From Chromatocurvus halotolerans (lineage in GTDB: Bacteria > Pseudomonadota > Gammaproteobacteria > Pseudomonadales > Halieaceae): a stretch of DNA of 64,000 bases. Location: contig NZ_SLWX01000005.1 of the NCBI RefSeq assembly GCF_004340525.1, positions 124,001-188,000 of the forward strand, read 5' to 3'. The notes below the pieces were generated by a model, which had not been told where the DNA came from, searched no databases, and saw only the letters and a program-made list of their open reading frames with translations. Every line of letters begins with the position of its first letter. Within the stretch, counting starts at the first letter, position 1. Positions 1-8,245 of this stretch are shown here, in pieces. The position numbers and the translations under genes were made by a program.

Positions 1-715
1 ACTGCTGTTTTCGCCGGAGGAGCGCATCGCGGGCTCCGCCCGAATCCGCCTCAGCGGGACGCGTGCAAGGCACCTTCGCGACGTTTTCGGGGCCACACCG
101 GGCAAGCAGCTGCGGGCCGGGGAAATCGGTGGTGACATCGGTGAGGCCACGCTGGAATCCCTGGACAGCGACAGCGTGACGCTGCACTTCCGCGCGCAGC
201 ACGCGCCGCCGGCCAAGCGTCCGCTGACCGTGGTTCTCGCGCTGCCGCGACCGAAAATGCTGCGCCGGATGCTGCGCACGGTCGCCGAAACCGGCGTGCG
301 TGACCTGCATCTGGTGAATGCCCGGCGGGTCGAGAAAAGCTACTGGCAGTCGGGACTGCTCGATACCGCAACCCTCGAACAGTATCTGCTTTCCGGGCTG
401 GAGCAGTCTATCGACAGCGTGCTGCCGGCGCTGCAGGTCCACCGCGGTTTCCGTCCCTTTGCCGAGGATCACCTGCCCGCCCTGGCGCGGGGCCGGCGTG
501 CCCTGCTCGCTCACCCGGCGGCCACCCGTCCCTGCCCCGCTGACGGCGATACGGAGACGCTGCTGATGATCGGCCCCGAGGGCGGCTTTATTGACTACGA
601 GGCAAGTCTCGCCCTGCGCGCCGGGCTGCTCCCGGTCAGCCTCGGAAGTCGCATTCTGCGTGCGGAGACCGCGCTGACCGCGCTGCTCGGGCGCTTCCTC
701 GTGGCGCCCCGGTGA
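1..715 (+). CDS. rsmE: 16S rRNA m3U1498 methyltransferase RsmE (5' end outside window)
   Basis: RsmE methylates N3 of U1498 in 16S rRNA with S-adenosylmethionine and is a cytoplasmic SPOUT-class enzyme. The reading frame is open from base 2 to the TGA at 713-715, so the gene enters the window without its start. The first visible part (FSPEERIAGSARIRLSG) matches the N-terminal RNA-binding PUA-like region of the family. The SPOUT trefoil-knot signature follows near the C-terminus: IGPEGGF, then SLGSRILRAETA, which forms the AdoMet pocket. An ATG at 176 lies inside the domain and is not the real start. Only about 237 of the usual 240-250 residues are visible, so little is missing. Its stop lies 4 bases from the end of the convergent msrA. 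Confidence 0.93.
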   Translation, partial: LLFSPEERIAGSARIRLSGTRARHLRDVFGATPGKQLRAGEIGGDIGEATLESLDSDSVTLHFRAQHAPPAKRPLTVVLALPRPKMLRRMLRTVAETGVRDLHLVNARRVEKSYWQSGLLDTATLEQYLLSGLEQSIDSVLPALQVHRGFRPFAEDHLPALARGRRALLAHPAATRPCPADGDTETLLMIGPEGGFIDYEASLALRAGLLPVSLGSRILRAETALTALLGRFLVAPR

Positions 716-719
716 GGGA

Positions 720-1376
720 TCAGACCGCCAGGCCCGCCGGGCAGGTAACGCCGGTTCCTCCCAGCCCGCAGTAACCACCGGGGTTTTTCTCCAGGTATTG
801 CTGGTGATAATCCTCAGCGTAGAAAAACGGCCCCGCCGGGGCAATTTCCGTGGTGATGTCGCCATAGCCGGCGGCACTCAGGGACGCCTGGAATGCCTCC
901 CGCGACGCTTCTGCCTCTGCCTGCTGCTGGTCGTTCATGGTGTAGATGGCAGAGCGGTACTGGGTGCCGAGGTCGTTGCCCTGGCGCATGCCCTGGGTCG
1001 GGTCATGCCCTTCCCAGAAACTGCGCAGCAGTTCGGTATAGCTGATCTTCGCCGGATCGAACACCACCAGCACCGCCTCGGTGTGTCCGGTCTTGCCGGA
1101 ACATACCTCTCGGTAGGTGGGGTTGGGCGTGTAGCCGCCGGCGTAACCCGCCGCGGTGGTGTACACACCGGGCAGCTTCCAGAACAGGCGTTCTACGCCC
1201 CAGAAGCAGCCCATGCCAAACACCGCTTCCTGCAGCTCCGGTGCAAAGGGGCCGGCAAGGGGTGTGCCGAGCACCGCGTGCCGCTGTGGGACCTGCATGG
1301 CCTCGGTTCGACCGGGCAGGGCATCGTCCGGGCCCGGTATCGCGTGCTTGCGCCGGAATTCAAACAGTTTCGACAT
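720..1376 (-). CDS. msrA: Peptide methionine-S-sulfoxide reductase MsrA
   Basis: MsrA reduces the S epimer of methionine sulfoxide in proteins, using thioredoxin to regenerate its catalytic cysteine. The GCFWG active-site motif gives the nucleophile Cys57 (numbered from the start used here). Two further cysteines near the end (GYCGLGG and VTCPAG, Cys203 and Cys212) fit the resolving pair of the longer MsrA class. I chose the ATG at 1376 (MSKLFEF) because GGAG lies 9 bases upstream; the frame stays open to 1418, so a longer form is possible. The N-terminal extension before the catalytic domain (PGRTEAM, then GTPLAGPF) is like that of pseudomonad MsrA. It is a single gene, convergent with rsmE. 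Confidence 0.95.
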   Translation of the reverse strand: MSKLFEFRRKHAIPGPDDALPGRTEAMQVPQRHAVLGTPLAGPFAPELQEAVFGMGCFWGVERLFWKLPGVYTTAAGYAGGYTPNPTYREVCSGKTGHTEAVLVVFDPAKISYTELLRSFWEGHDPTQGMRQGNDLGTQYRSAIYTMNDQQQAEAEASREAFQASLSAAGYGDITTEIAPAGPFFYAEDYHQQYLEKNPGGYCGLGGTGVTCPAGLAV

Positions 1377-1456
1377 GCGGGGTAACTCCATCATTGAGCG
1401 AACGGTATCTCCTGTCATTGTAATACGGCTGGGCGCGGGAAACAGGCCTGTGGCGG

Positions 1457-1483
1457 TTGGTATGGCCGCCCCTTCACTATACT
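1457..1483 (+). promoter_or_regulatory. Possible sigma-70 promoter for the VWA/DnaJ/htpX gene run
   Basis: A TATACT hexamer at 1478-1483 has TTGGTA at 1457-1462, a 15-base spacer, which is short. It lies 47 bases before the ATG at 1530, in the divergent gap between msrA and the VWA gene. The assignment rests only on these two hexamers. Confidence 0.3.
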
Positions 1484-1529
1484 ATTTCCAACGCATTCAC
1501 GATCCGGAACCCGCCGGCAGCCGCTGACC

Positions 1530-2216
1530 ATGGCCAGACCACCCAGCAAACATTCACAGGCCGGAGAGGTCGCCCGCTTTCTGCAGAAGCAGCGCGCCAT
1601 CCGTCAGTTCGTGGATCGCAGCCCGCGCCTCATGTTCGCCGTCGATGCCACTGCCAGTCGCCAGCCCACCTGGGATATGGCCTGTCATCTGCAGAGCGAA
1701 ATGTTCAGCGCCACCGCTCCGATCGCCGCCCTTTCAGTGCAGCTGTGTTTCTACCGCGGCTTTCGCGACTTTCAGGCCTCCGGCTGGGTCAACAGCACAG
1801 CAACGCTACAGGCACTCATGTCCCGGGTGCGCTGTGAAGCCGGGCAGACGCAACTGCAGCGCGTCCTGCGCCACGGCCTGGACGAACATGCCCGGGTGCC
1901 CGTGAGGGCACTGATCTTCATCGGTGACGCCATTGAAGAAACCCCCGGCAGTCTGCTTGACCTCGCGGGACAATGCGGACTGCGCAAGCTGCCGCTGTTC
2001 CTCTTTCAGGAAGGAGCGGATGCGTCGGTGCGGCAGACCCTGCAGCAGATGGCATCCCTCAGCGGCGGCGCCCACTGCAGTTTCGACCAGAACAGCGCCG
2101 GAACCTTGCAGGAACTGCTTGGCGCCGTGGCGCGCTATGCCGCCGGTGGCCGCCACGCGCTGCAGGATGATCGCTCGCGAGGTGCTAGACTGCTCCTTTC
2201 GCAAATGAAGGACTGA
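1530..2216 (+). CDS. VWA-domain protein of unknown function
   Basis: The 228-residue protein has the layout of a von Willebrand A-like fold and no signal peptide, so it is probably cytoplasmic. A MIDAS-type metal-binding loop is visible as DATAS (residues 39-43, DxTxS instead of the classical DxSxS), and a strand ending in FIGDAIEE supplies a later acidic position. The middle part (LCFYRGFRDFQASGW) and the FFxQEG-like segment LFLFQEGAD are conserved in the VWA proteins that often precede a membrane J-domain gene, as here. The next gene starts 9 bases downstream, so the two are probably cotranscribed. Its substrate or partner is unknown; a chaperone-adaptor role with the J-protein is inference from neighbourhood only. 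Confidence 0.75.
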   Translation: MARPPSKHSQAGEVARFLQKQRAIRQFVDRSPRLMFAVDATASRQPTWDMACHLQSEMFSATAPIAALSVQLCFYRGFRDFQASGWVNSTATLQALMSRVRCEAGQTQLQRVLRHGLDEHARVPVRALIFIGDAIEETPGSLLDLAGQCGLRKLPLFLFQEGADASVRQTLQQMASLSGGAHCSFDQNSAGTLQELLGAVARYAAGGRHALQDDRSRGARLLLSQMKD

Positions 2217-2225
2217 GGGCGCCCG

Positions 2226-2948
2226 GTGCCAAAACTCGTACTGCTGCTGGCGGTCATTGCCGTTTTCTATATCCTGTTGAAACGCGTGCAGGGCCTGCCG
2301 CCCCACCGGCGGCGCGCGGAGACCACCAAGATCGCCATCGGCGCCGCCGTGGTCGTGGTCGTCATTCTCACCATGATGGGCAAAATGCACTGGGTGGGCG
2401 CCGCATTGACCGGTCTGCTGGTGGTGATGCGTCAATCCCTGCCGCTGCTGATGCGCCTGTTTCCGGTGCTCAGCCAGTGGTGGCAGCAGCGGGCACAGGC
2501 GGGCAAGGGCAAGCACTCCACGGTCACCACGCGCATTCTGGCCATGTACCTGAACCATGAGAGCGGAGCGCTCTCCGGCGAGGTACTGCATGGCCCCTTC
2601 GCCCAGTGGCGGCTCGACGACATGGATCGCGGACAGCTCGACGAGCTGCGTATCTACTGCCTCAACGAGGATCCGGAATCCGTACAGCTGCTCGACCCGT
2701 ATCTTGAGCAGCGTTTTCCGGGCGCCGGGACAGACAGCAATCACGCAGGGACCGACGCGGCCAGCAGCGGAGCCATGAACCAGCGCGAGGCCATGCAGAT
2801 TCTCGGCGTCGGCGACGACGCGTCACGCGACGATATTGTCGCCGCCCACCGCAAACTGATGCAGAAACTGCATCCCGACCGGGGCGGCAGCGATTATCTG
2901 GCCGCGAAAATCAACCAGGCGAAGGATTTTCTGCTGGCACAACGCTGA
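2226..2948 (+). CDS. Membrane-anchored J-domain protein (DnaJ family, TIM14-like layout)
   Basis: This is a 240-residue inner-membrane protein whose C-terminal J domain should recruit and stimulate DnaK. Two hydrophobic segments lie near the N-terminus (about residues 3-18 and 37-65), followed by a basic stretch and a middle region of unknown function. The J domain (about 184-240) contains the essential HPD tripeptide (His216-Asp218) and ends at the protein terminus, as in TIM14/DjlA-like proteins rather than full DnaJ, since there is no zinc-finger region. The start is GTG at 2226. It sits 9 bases after the VWA gene and 12 bases before a small conserved gene. Confidence 0.85.
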   Translation: MPKLVLLLAVIAVFYILLKRVQGLPPHRRRAETTKIAIGAAVVVVVILTMMGKMHWVGAALTGLLVVMRQSLPLLMRLFPVLSQWWQQRAQAGKGKHSTVTTRILAMYLNHESGALSGEVLHGPFAQWRLDDMDRGQLDELRIYCLNEDPESVQLLDPYLEQRFPGAGTDSNHAGTDAASSGAMNQREAMQILGVGDDASRDDIVAAHRKLMQKLHPDRGGSDYLAAKINQAKDFLLAQR

Positions 2949-2960
2949 TCAGGAGGCAGC

Positions 2961-3209
2961 ATGACCGAGGTTTTTGTTATCCGCGACCAGAACGGATGTT
3001 ACTGGGGAAAGTCGAAGGAGTGGCAGGACGGGCGCGACCCGAGGCAACTGGCGCGCTACCGGCACCGCGACGAGGCGGTGAATACGCTGGTGGAGATCAG
3101 CGCCCGGGATGTCGACCTGCGCGGCGAGATCCTCGCTGTGACTCTCAGTGAGCGCGGTGAGCCACAGGTCGCACCCGGGCGCTTGAAGCTGGCGGACGAG
3201 ACCCCATAA
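2961..3209 (+). CDS. Small conserved protein of unknown function (82 aa)
   Basis: The ORF starts at an ATG preceded by a strong AGGAGG Shine-Dalgarno 5 bases upstream, and it fits tightly between the J-domain gene and htpX, so I treat it as real. The protein is hydrophilic, without signal peptide or membrane segment, and begins TEVFVIRDQNGCYWGKSKEW, followed by charged helical sequence. I do not recognise a named family. Its position in the run suggests cotranscription with the chaperone and protease genes. Confidence 0.7.
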   Translation: MTEVFVIRDQNGCYWGKSKEWQDGRDPRQLARYRHRDEAVNTLVEISARDVDLRGEILAVTLSERGEPQVAPGRLKLADETP

Positions 3210-3242
3210 CCCTTACTCCATTGCATCAGGATCAATACAGCC

Positions 3243-4133
3243 ATGCCCATGCGCATTGTGTTATTTCTCGCCACCAACCTCGCCGTGCTGGTGCTGGTCG
3301 GCACTATTTTCAACCTGCTCGGCTTCCAGGGCCTGCTGGAGGAAAACGGCGTTGACCTGAACCTGCAGGCGCTGCTGGTCTTCTGTGCCCTGTTCGGCTT
3401 CGGCGGCTCGTTCATTTCGCTGCTGCTGTCAAAGTGGATGGCGAAACGCAGCACCGGCGCCTACGTGATCACCCAGCCGCGTAACCGCGATGAACAGTGG
3501 CTGCTGGAAACCACCCGGGAACTGGCCGGCAAAGCCGGCATCGGGATGCCGGAAGTGGCGATTTTCCCCTCGGAGTCACCCAACGCCTTCGCCACCGGCT
3601 GGAACCGCAATGCTGCACTGGTCGCTGTGAGCGCCGGCATGCTCCGACAGTTTCCCCGTGAGGAAGTCCGCGCCGTGATGGGCCACGAGATTGGCCACGT
3701 TGCCAACGGAGACATGGTCACGCTGACGCTGATCCAGGGCGTCGTGAACACCTTTGTGATGTTCTTTGCCCGCATCATCGGACACACGGTTGATCGCGTG
3801 GTATTCAAGACCGAGCGCGGTTACGGTATCGGCTACTTCGTCGTCACGATCGTTGCGGAAATCGTACTCGGCTTCCTCGCCAGCATGATTGTCTTCAAGT
3901 TCTCCCGCTGGCGGGAGTTCCGCGCCGACGCCGCCGCCGCAACCCTTACGGATCGTGCTGCCATGATCGGCGCGCTGGATCGGCTGCGCCAGAAACAGCC
4001 GCAGCAGAAGGATCTGCCGGGCGAACTGACGGCGTTCGGCATCAGCGAGCAGCTGAAGCAGGGGCTGGGCCGCCTGTTCAGTTCCCATCCGCCACTCGAA
4101 GACCGCATACGCGCACTCAAGGGGAATCCATGA
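3243..4133 (+). CDS. htpX: Inner-membrane zinc metalloprotease HtpX
   Basis: HtpX is an M48-family membrane protease that degrades misfolded or damaged inner-membrane proteins together with FtsH. The protein has two N-terminal membrane segments (about 5-25 and 38-60), the zinc motif HEIGH at 148-152, two further hydrophobic segments (about 160-185 and 195-220), and the third zinc ligand Glu225 in the REFRADAAA motif. It ends with the usual SSHPPLEDRIRAL. Length 296 is typical. Family members start MRIxLFLxTN, so the ATG two codons later (3249) is as likely as 3243. The stop overlaps the next start by 4 bases (ATGA), indicating translational coupling. Confidence 0.96.
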   Translation: MPMRIVLFLATNLAVLVLVGTIFNLLGFQGLLEENGVDLNLQALLVFCALFGFGGSFISLLLSKWMAKRSTGAYVITQPRNRDEQWLLETTRELAGKAGIGMPEVAIFPSESPNAFATGWNRNAALVAVSAGMLRQFPREEVRAVMGHEIGHVANGDMVTLTLIQGVVNTFVMFFARIIGHTVDRVVFKTERGYGIGYFVVTIVAEIVLGFLASMIVFKFSRWREFRADAAAATLTDRAAMIGALDRLRQKQPQQKDLPGELTAFGISEQLKQGLGRLFSSHPPLEDRIRALKGNP

Positions 4134-4843
4134 ACGCAATTTCGCGCGCCATCCGCTGGCCGGGCTACCTGGCCATCACGCTGCTGCTCCTGATACCGAT
4201 TGCCATACTCACCGTGCGTTCGGGCAACTGGCAGCAGGGACTGATGCTGTACGCGCTGGCCTGTGCCGCGAGCGCCATCCTGCTGCTGTGGTTCGTTGTG
4301 GCACTGGTCCTGCCCTGGTTCCGCGAGCAGCGCGGTGCGGTCCTGGGTTTCGGCGCTGCCACCCTGCCCGGCGCCCTGCTGCTGGCCCTGGTGCTGACCG
4401 GCAGCGATGTCCCGCCGATCCACGACATCACCACGGACGTGACCGATCCACCCCGCTTCTCCGAGGCCGTGGTCGAGGCCCGCGGTGAGCGCTCGAATGC
4501 ACTGGACATCGACAGCGACGTGATCGAGCAACAGATGGCCGCCTACCCGGACCTCGACACGCTGGTATCGGAGACCTCCATCCGCGAGACCTTCGAGCGC
4601 AGCGAACAGATCGCCCGCGAGCTCGGCTGGGAGATTGTCAATGCCGATCTTAACCGTGGCAGGATCGAGGCCGTCGACACCACCACCATCATGGGATTCA
4701 AGGACGATGTCGTGATTCGCGTGCGCAGCAACGCCGACGGCACCATGGTGGACCTGCGCTCAGTGTCCCGCGTCGGCGTCAGCGATCTCGGCGCCAATGC
4801 CGATCGCATCCGGGCATTCCGCGACGCCTTCCGTCAGGGATGA
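4130..4843 (+). CDS. DUF1499 family membrane protein
   Basis: The 237-residue protein starts with three hydrophobic segments (about 12-32, 38-63 and 70-88), followed by a soluble domain that I recognise as DUF1499. The recognisable elements are PPRFSEAVVEARG, the stretch around WEIVNADLNRGRIEAV and DVVIRVR, and the final IRAFRDAF helix. Its molecular function is not known. It overlaps both neighbours by 4 bases (htpX at its start, the serine protease at its end), so the three are surely read as one unit. An envelope-maintenance role is inference from this coupling. Confidence 0.8.
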   Translation: MNAISRAIRWPGYLAITLLLLIPIAILTVRSGNWQQGLMLYALACAASAILLLWFVVALVLPWFREQRGAVLGFGAATLPGALLLALVLTGSDVPPIHDITTDVTDPPRFSEAVVEARGERSNALDIDSDVIEQQMAAYPDLDTLVSETSIRETFERSEQIARELGWEIVNADLNRGRIEAVDTTTIMGFKDDVVIRVRSNADGTMVDLRSVSRVGVSDLGANADRIRAFRDAFRQG

Positions 4844-5967
4844 GTACCATGGGTAAAACCCTGCTGACAGCTGGCCGTCTTGCGGCAGGCCTCATGCTCT
4901 GTGTTTTTGCAGTGGCCTGCAGCGCCGAGACCGGGAGTCAGGGCACAGCAGCGACCGACGCAGACGGCCGCGCGGTACAGACCGGTTACGCCGATTTCGC
5001 CACCGACGACGAGACCAACAGCATGCAGGTGTTCAGCGCTGCCAGTCCCGCGGTGGTCAACGTCACCAGCTCGACGCTGCAGCGCAATCTGTTCAACCTC
5101 AATGTGCAGGAGATCCCGCGCGGCTCCGGTACTGGTTTCGTGTGGAACTCGAGCGGACTCGTCGTCACCAACTTCCACGTGATCGCCGGCGCACAGAAGC
5201 TGACCGTCAGCCTGCAGGACCGCAGCGAGTACAGCGCCGAAGTCATCGGCGTGGCGCCGGAGAAGGACCTCGCGGTGCTGCGCCTGCTCGACCCGCCCGA
5301 GGAGCTGGTAACCCTGCCCCTCGGCGACTCGTCCGAGCTGGCGGTGGGACGCAAGGTACTGGCGATCGGCAATCCCTTCGGACTGGACACCACACTGACC
5401 ACGGGCGTCGTGAGCGCCCTCGGCCGGGAGATCCGTGCACCCAGCAACCGTCGCATCCGCGGCGTGATACAGACCGACGCAGCAATCAACCCGGGCAACT
5501 CCGGCGGCCCGCTGCTCAATTCCCTGGGGCAGCTGGTGGGCGTCAACACCGCCATTTACAGCCCCAGCGGCGCCAGTGCCGGCATCGGCTTTGCCATCCC
5601 GGTCAACACCGTCAAGGACGTGGTGCCGCAGCTGATCAGCTACGGCCGCATGCTGCGTCCCATCATGGGCCTGGAGCTCGCCAGCGATGGCTGGATACGC
5701 CGTTACGGCATCAAGGGCCTGCCGATCGTGCGCGTGTTCCCCGATCTGCCCGCCGACCGCTCCGGACTCAGTGGCGCCTTCCGCAACGCCCGGGGCGATA
5801 TCGTGCTTGGCGATGTGATCACCGCCATCGACGGCCAGCCAGTTCGTAGCAATGACGACTACCTGTCGATTCTGGAAAAGCGCAAGGTCGGTCAGAGCAT
5901 CACGGTGACGGTACGTCGCGGCGAGGACACCCGGGACGTGAAAGTCACGCTGAGCGAGTCGCAGTAG
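4840..5967 (+). CDS. Trypsin-like S1C serine protease with C-terminal PDZ domain (DegP/DegS-like)
   Basis: This is a periplasmic quality-control protease of the DegP/Q/S class. The N-terminus carries an export signal (about 1-26) ending AVAC at Cys27, which could be a lipoprotein box, although the -3 Ala is weak. The catalytic triad is visible: His113 in NFHVIAG, Asp143 in KDLAVLRL and Ser221 in NPGNSGGP. A single PDZ domain follows (about 280-370: PIMGLELAS, GDVITAIDGQPV). One PDZ resembles DegS rather than DegP, but the signal looks cleavable or lipid-linked rather than a DegS anchor. It overlaps the DUF1499 gene by 4 bases. The substrate is unknown. Confidence 0.93.
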   Translation: MSTMGKTLLTAGRLAAGLMLCVFAVACSAETGSQGTAATDADGRAVQTGYADFATDDETNSMQVFSAASPAVVNVTSSTLQRNLFNLNVQEIPRGSGTGFVWNSSGLVVTNFHVIAGAQKLTVSLQDRSEYSAEVIGVAPEKDLAVLRLLDPPEELVTLPLGDSSELAVGRKVLAIGNPFGLDTTLTTGVVSALGREIRAPSNRRIRGVIQTDAAINPGNSGGPLLNSLGQLVGVNTAIYSPSGASAGIGFAIPVNTVKDVVPQLISYGRMLRPIMGLELASDGWIRRYGIKGLPIVRVFPDLPADRSGLSGAFRNARGDIVLGDVITAIDGQPVRSNDDYLSILEKRKVGQSITVTVRRGEDTRDVKVTLSESQ

Positions 5968-6009
5968 AGCGCCAGGCCTGTTGTGGCCCACTGGAATCCG
6001 GAGAAGACG

Positions 6010-6090
6010 ATGCGATGGGCACTATGGAAGTGGATACTCCTGGCGATATTTCTGATCGCCATCGGTGTGGTGCAGTTTATTCCCGCCTGA
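6010..6090 (+). CDS. 26-residue single-span membrane peptide
   Basis: This short ORF reads MRWALWKWILLAIFLIAIGV and ends VQFIPA. It has a tryptophan- and arginine/lysine-marked cytoplasmic end, then one hydrophobic span of about 17 residues. A GGAG Shine-Dalgarno lies 6 bases before the ATG, and the gene begins 42 bases after the S1C protease stop on the same strand. Ribosome site, composition and position support translation. Function unknown; small membrane peptides next to proteases often modulate them, but nothing in the sequence proves this. Confidence 0.55.
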   Translation: MRWALWKWILLAIFLIAIGVVQFIPA

Positions 6091-6109
6091 GCGAACCGTT
6101 CACGCGGGG

Positions 6110-6143
6110 GCGTGTCGGGAGGCCGTGGGCCGCGCCGACACGC
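6110..6143. terminator. Possible hairpin terminator between convergent genes
   Basis: A 9-bp perfect inverted repeat, GCGTGTCGG (6110-6118) and CCGACACGC (6135-6143), has a 16-base GC-rich loop. It lies between the plus-strand membrane peptide and the minus-strand secreted protein. No U-tract follows on either strand, so it is not a canonical intrinsic terminator. Confidence 0.35.
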
Positions 6144-6156
6144 ACTGAGGTAGTGG

Positions 6157-6585
6157 TTATTTGAAGGTGATTTCACGGGCCAGCGTGTCGCCCATGATGG
6201 TGCGCAGCTCGCCACGATCGATTGCCAGTTCGCGGCTTTTCTCCACGGAACCGACGATATCGTCTGTCAGCTCATCCCAGTAGTCCCAGGGCGTATCCAG
6301 CATGTCGGCTGCCGACGTCCATTGCACCATCAGCCACAGGTCCGGCTCATTGTCGCGGGGATGCACGTTGACCATGATGTGATAGCTGACAATCTTGCCA
6401 TCGTCTTTCATTTTCTCCATCTGGCTGCGCCACAGGCCGCTGATATCGTCGATGTAGGCATCGAACTTTGCCGGCATGGTCTTGACGCCGGAGATCTGCC
6501 AGAAATTGCCTGGCTCGTAGCTTCGTTCCTGTGCCTGCGCCATGAGCGGCAGCAACAGCATCAGTACAGCAATAACTTTTTTCAT
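6157..6585 (-). CDS. Secreted protein of unknown function (142 aa)
   Basis: The protein begins MKKVIAVLMLLLPLMAQAQE, a clear Sec signal peptide with predicted cleavage after AQA, so the mature form of about 124 residues is periplasmic or exported. I chose the ATG at 6585 because AAAGGT lies about 7 bases upstream; the frame stays open to 6609. The mature part is rich in Trp, Asp and Met, with segments such as NFWQISGVK, VNVHPRDNEPDLWLMVQW and DTPWDYWDEL. No family that I can name is recognisable. It is transcribed toward the htpX group and divergently from cls, so it is probably a single gene. Confidence 0.7.
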   Translation of the reverse strand: MKKVIAVLMLLLPLMAQAQERSYEPGNFWQISGVKTMPAKFDAYIDDISGLWRSQMEKMKDDGKIVSYHIMVNVHPRDNEPDLWLMVQWTSAADMLDTPWDYWDELTDDIVGSVEKSRELAIDRGELRTIMGDTLAREITFK

Positions 6586-6750
6586 GGTGGTTACCTTTGT
6601 TGTTTTCATTGTTGGCGACGGCTTGCCCGCGAGGGGCCTCTGCGAGCGCCGTCGGTCTTAAGACTAGACCCCGGTTTCTCCTTGGCAAGGTTCTTTTTGG
6701 TGCAGCGCTGATACGCCATGCGCCGGCCCGGGCGATGCTACACTGGACGC

Positions 6751-8187
6751 ATGCCCGACCTGCCCTATACCGAGTTGATCGCCGTTGTTGTCGTGATGAT
6801 CTACATCACCGCGATTTTCTCGGCGATCGAGGCCGTGATGACCGTGCGCACCGCACAGGGCGCGATCGCCTGGACCATTTCCCTGCTCACGCTGCCCTAC
6901 GTCGCGCTGCCGCTCTACCTCATCTTCGGGCGCAACCGCTTCGATGGCTACATCGAACAGCGCGGCGAGATCGAGGCACAGACCGAGGCGCTGTCAGAGG
7001 AGACCCTGGAGGCGGTTGCCCGCCACACCCGCCACGGTGATCCCGCCTTTCCCATTTACGGCAGCCTGGCCAGGCTCGCGCGCCTGCCCGCCACCGGCGG
7101 CAACGATGTCGAACTGCTGATCAACGGACAGGCCACCTTTGCCAGCATCATGCAGGGACTGGAGAGCGCCGAGAACTACATCCTCGTCCAGTTCTACATT
7201 ATTCGCGATGACAATCTCGGCGCGCGCATCGGCGAGGTATTGTCGCGCAAGGCCAGGGCCGGGGTGCGCGTCTTCCTGCTGTATGACGAGATCGGCTGCC
7301 CACGGTTCAGGCGCACCGCCATGTACCAGCGCATGCAGCGGGCCGGCGTTCAAAGCGCCGCTTTCAACACGACCCAGGGACGACGCAATCGCCTGCAGCT
7401 GAATTTCCGCAATCATCGCAAGATTGTGGTGGTCGACGGACGCATGGCCTGGGTGGGGGGACACAATATCGGCGACGAATACCTCGGACTCGGCCGGCGC
7501 GGCGCCTGGCGGGACACGCATCTGCGCCTGCGCGGACCTGCGGTCATGAGCACCGAGCTGGCCTTCGCCACCGACTGGCGCTGGGCGACACGGCAGCCGG
7601 TAGACGTCAACTGGGAGTTCCACGACGGTCGCGCCGGCGATTGCAACGTCCTGATCTTTCCCTCCGACCCCGCCAGCGAATTCGAGGAGGCCGGCCTGAT
7701 GTACCACGAGGTCATCATCTCGGCGCGACAGCGGATCTGGATTGCCAGTCCCTACTTCGTGCCCGACCGCGGTATTGTGTCGGCACTGCAGCTGGCCGCG
7801 CTGCGCGGGGTGGATGTGCGGGTCATGATTCCCGACCGTCCCGACGGCCCGGTCGTCGGCATGGCCAACTGGGCCTTCACCCGGGAGCTTCTGCCCGCCG
7901 GCGTGAATGTCTACCGCTACCGGGAGGGCTTCATGCACCAGAAGGTATTTCTCATGGACGACCGCCTGGCAGGGGTGGGTACCGCCAATTTCGACAACCG
8001 TTCCTTCCGACTGAATTTCGAGATTACCGCGCTGGTGGAGAATGCGGATTTCTGCGCCGGGGTGGAGGCCATGCTGAAAGCCGACTTCGAGCAGTCAGAC
8101 CGTGTGGTCGCACAGGATTTTCGCGACAAGCCCTTCTGGTTTCCCTTCGCCATGGGCGCCGCCCGGCTGCTGTCACCGGTGCTCTAG
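6751..8187 (+). CDS. cls: Cardiolipin synthase, phospholipase D family
   Basis: The enzyme condenses two phosphatidylglycerol molecules to cardiolipin and glycerol at the inner membrane. Two N-terminal membrane segments (about 8-28 and 36-58) are followed by the phospholipase D core with both HKD motifs: HRKIVVVDG starting at His222 and HQKVFLMDD starting at His396. Each motif is followed by the usual G and N (GGHN, TANFDN). The 478-residue length matches ClsA. I chose the ATG at 6751 (MPDLPYTEL) because the upstream in-frame ATG adds 11 residues with no family match. No partner gene is adjacent. Confidence 0.94.
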   Translation: MPDLPYTELIAVVVVMIYITAIFSAIEAVMTVRTAQGAIAWTISLLTLPYVALPLYLIFGRNRFDGYIEQRGEIEAQTEALSEETLEAVARHTRHGDPAFPIYGSLARLARLPATGGNDVELLINGQATFASIMQGLESAENYILVQFYIIRDDNLGARIGEVLSRKARAGVRVFLLYDEIGCPRFRRTAMYQRMQRAGVQSAAFNTTQGRRNRLQLNFRNHRKIVVVDGRMAWVGGHNIGDEYLGLGRRGAWRDTHLRLRGPAVMSTELAFATDWRWATRQPVDVNWEFHDGRAGDCNVLIFPSDPASEFEEAGLMYHEVIISARQRIWIASPYFVPDRGIVSALQLAALRGVDVRVMIPDRPDGPVVGMANWAFTRELLPAGVNVYRYREGFMHQKVFLMDDRLAGVGTANFDNRSFRLNFEITALVENADFCAGVEAMLKADFEQSDRVVAQDFRDKPFWFPFAMGAARLLSPVL

Positions 8188-8245
8188 AACGTCCATGATT
8201 CCGGGGACCGCGCAGTAAATCCGGTCCGGTAACACGAGATTACTG

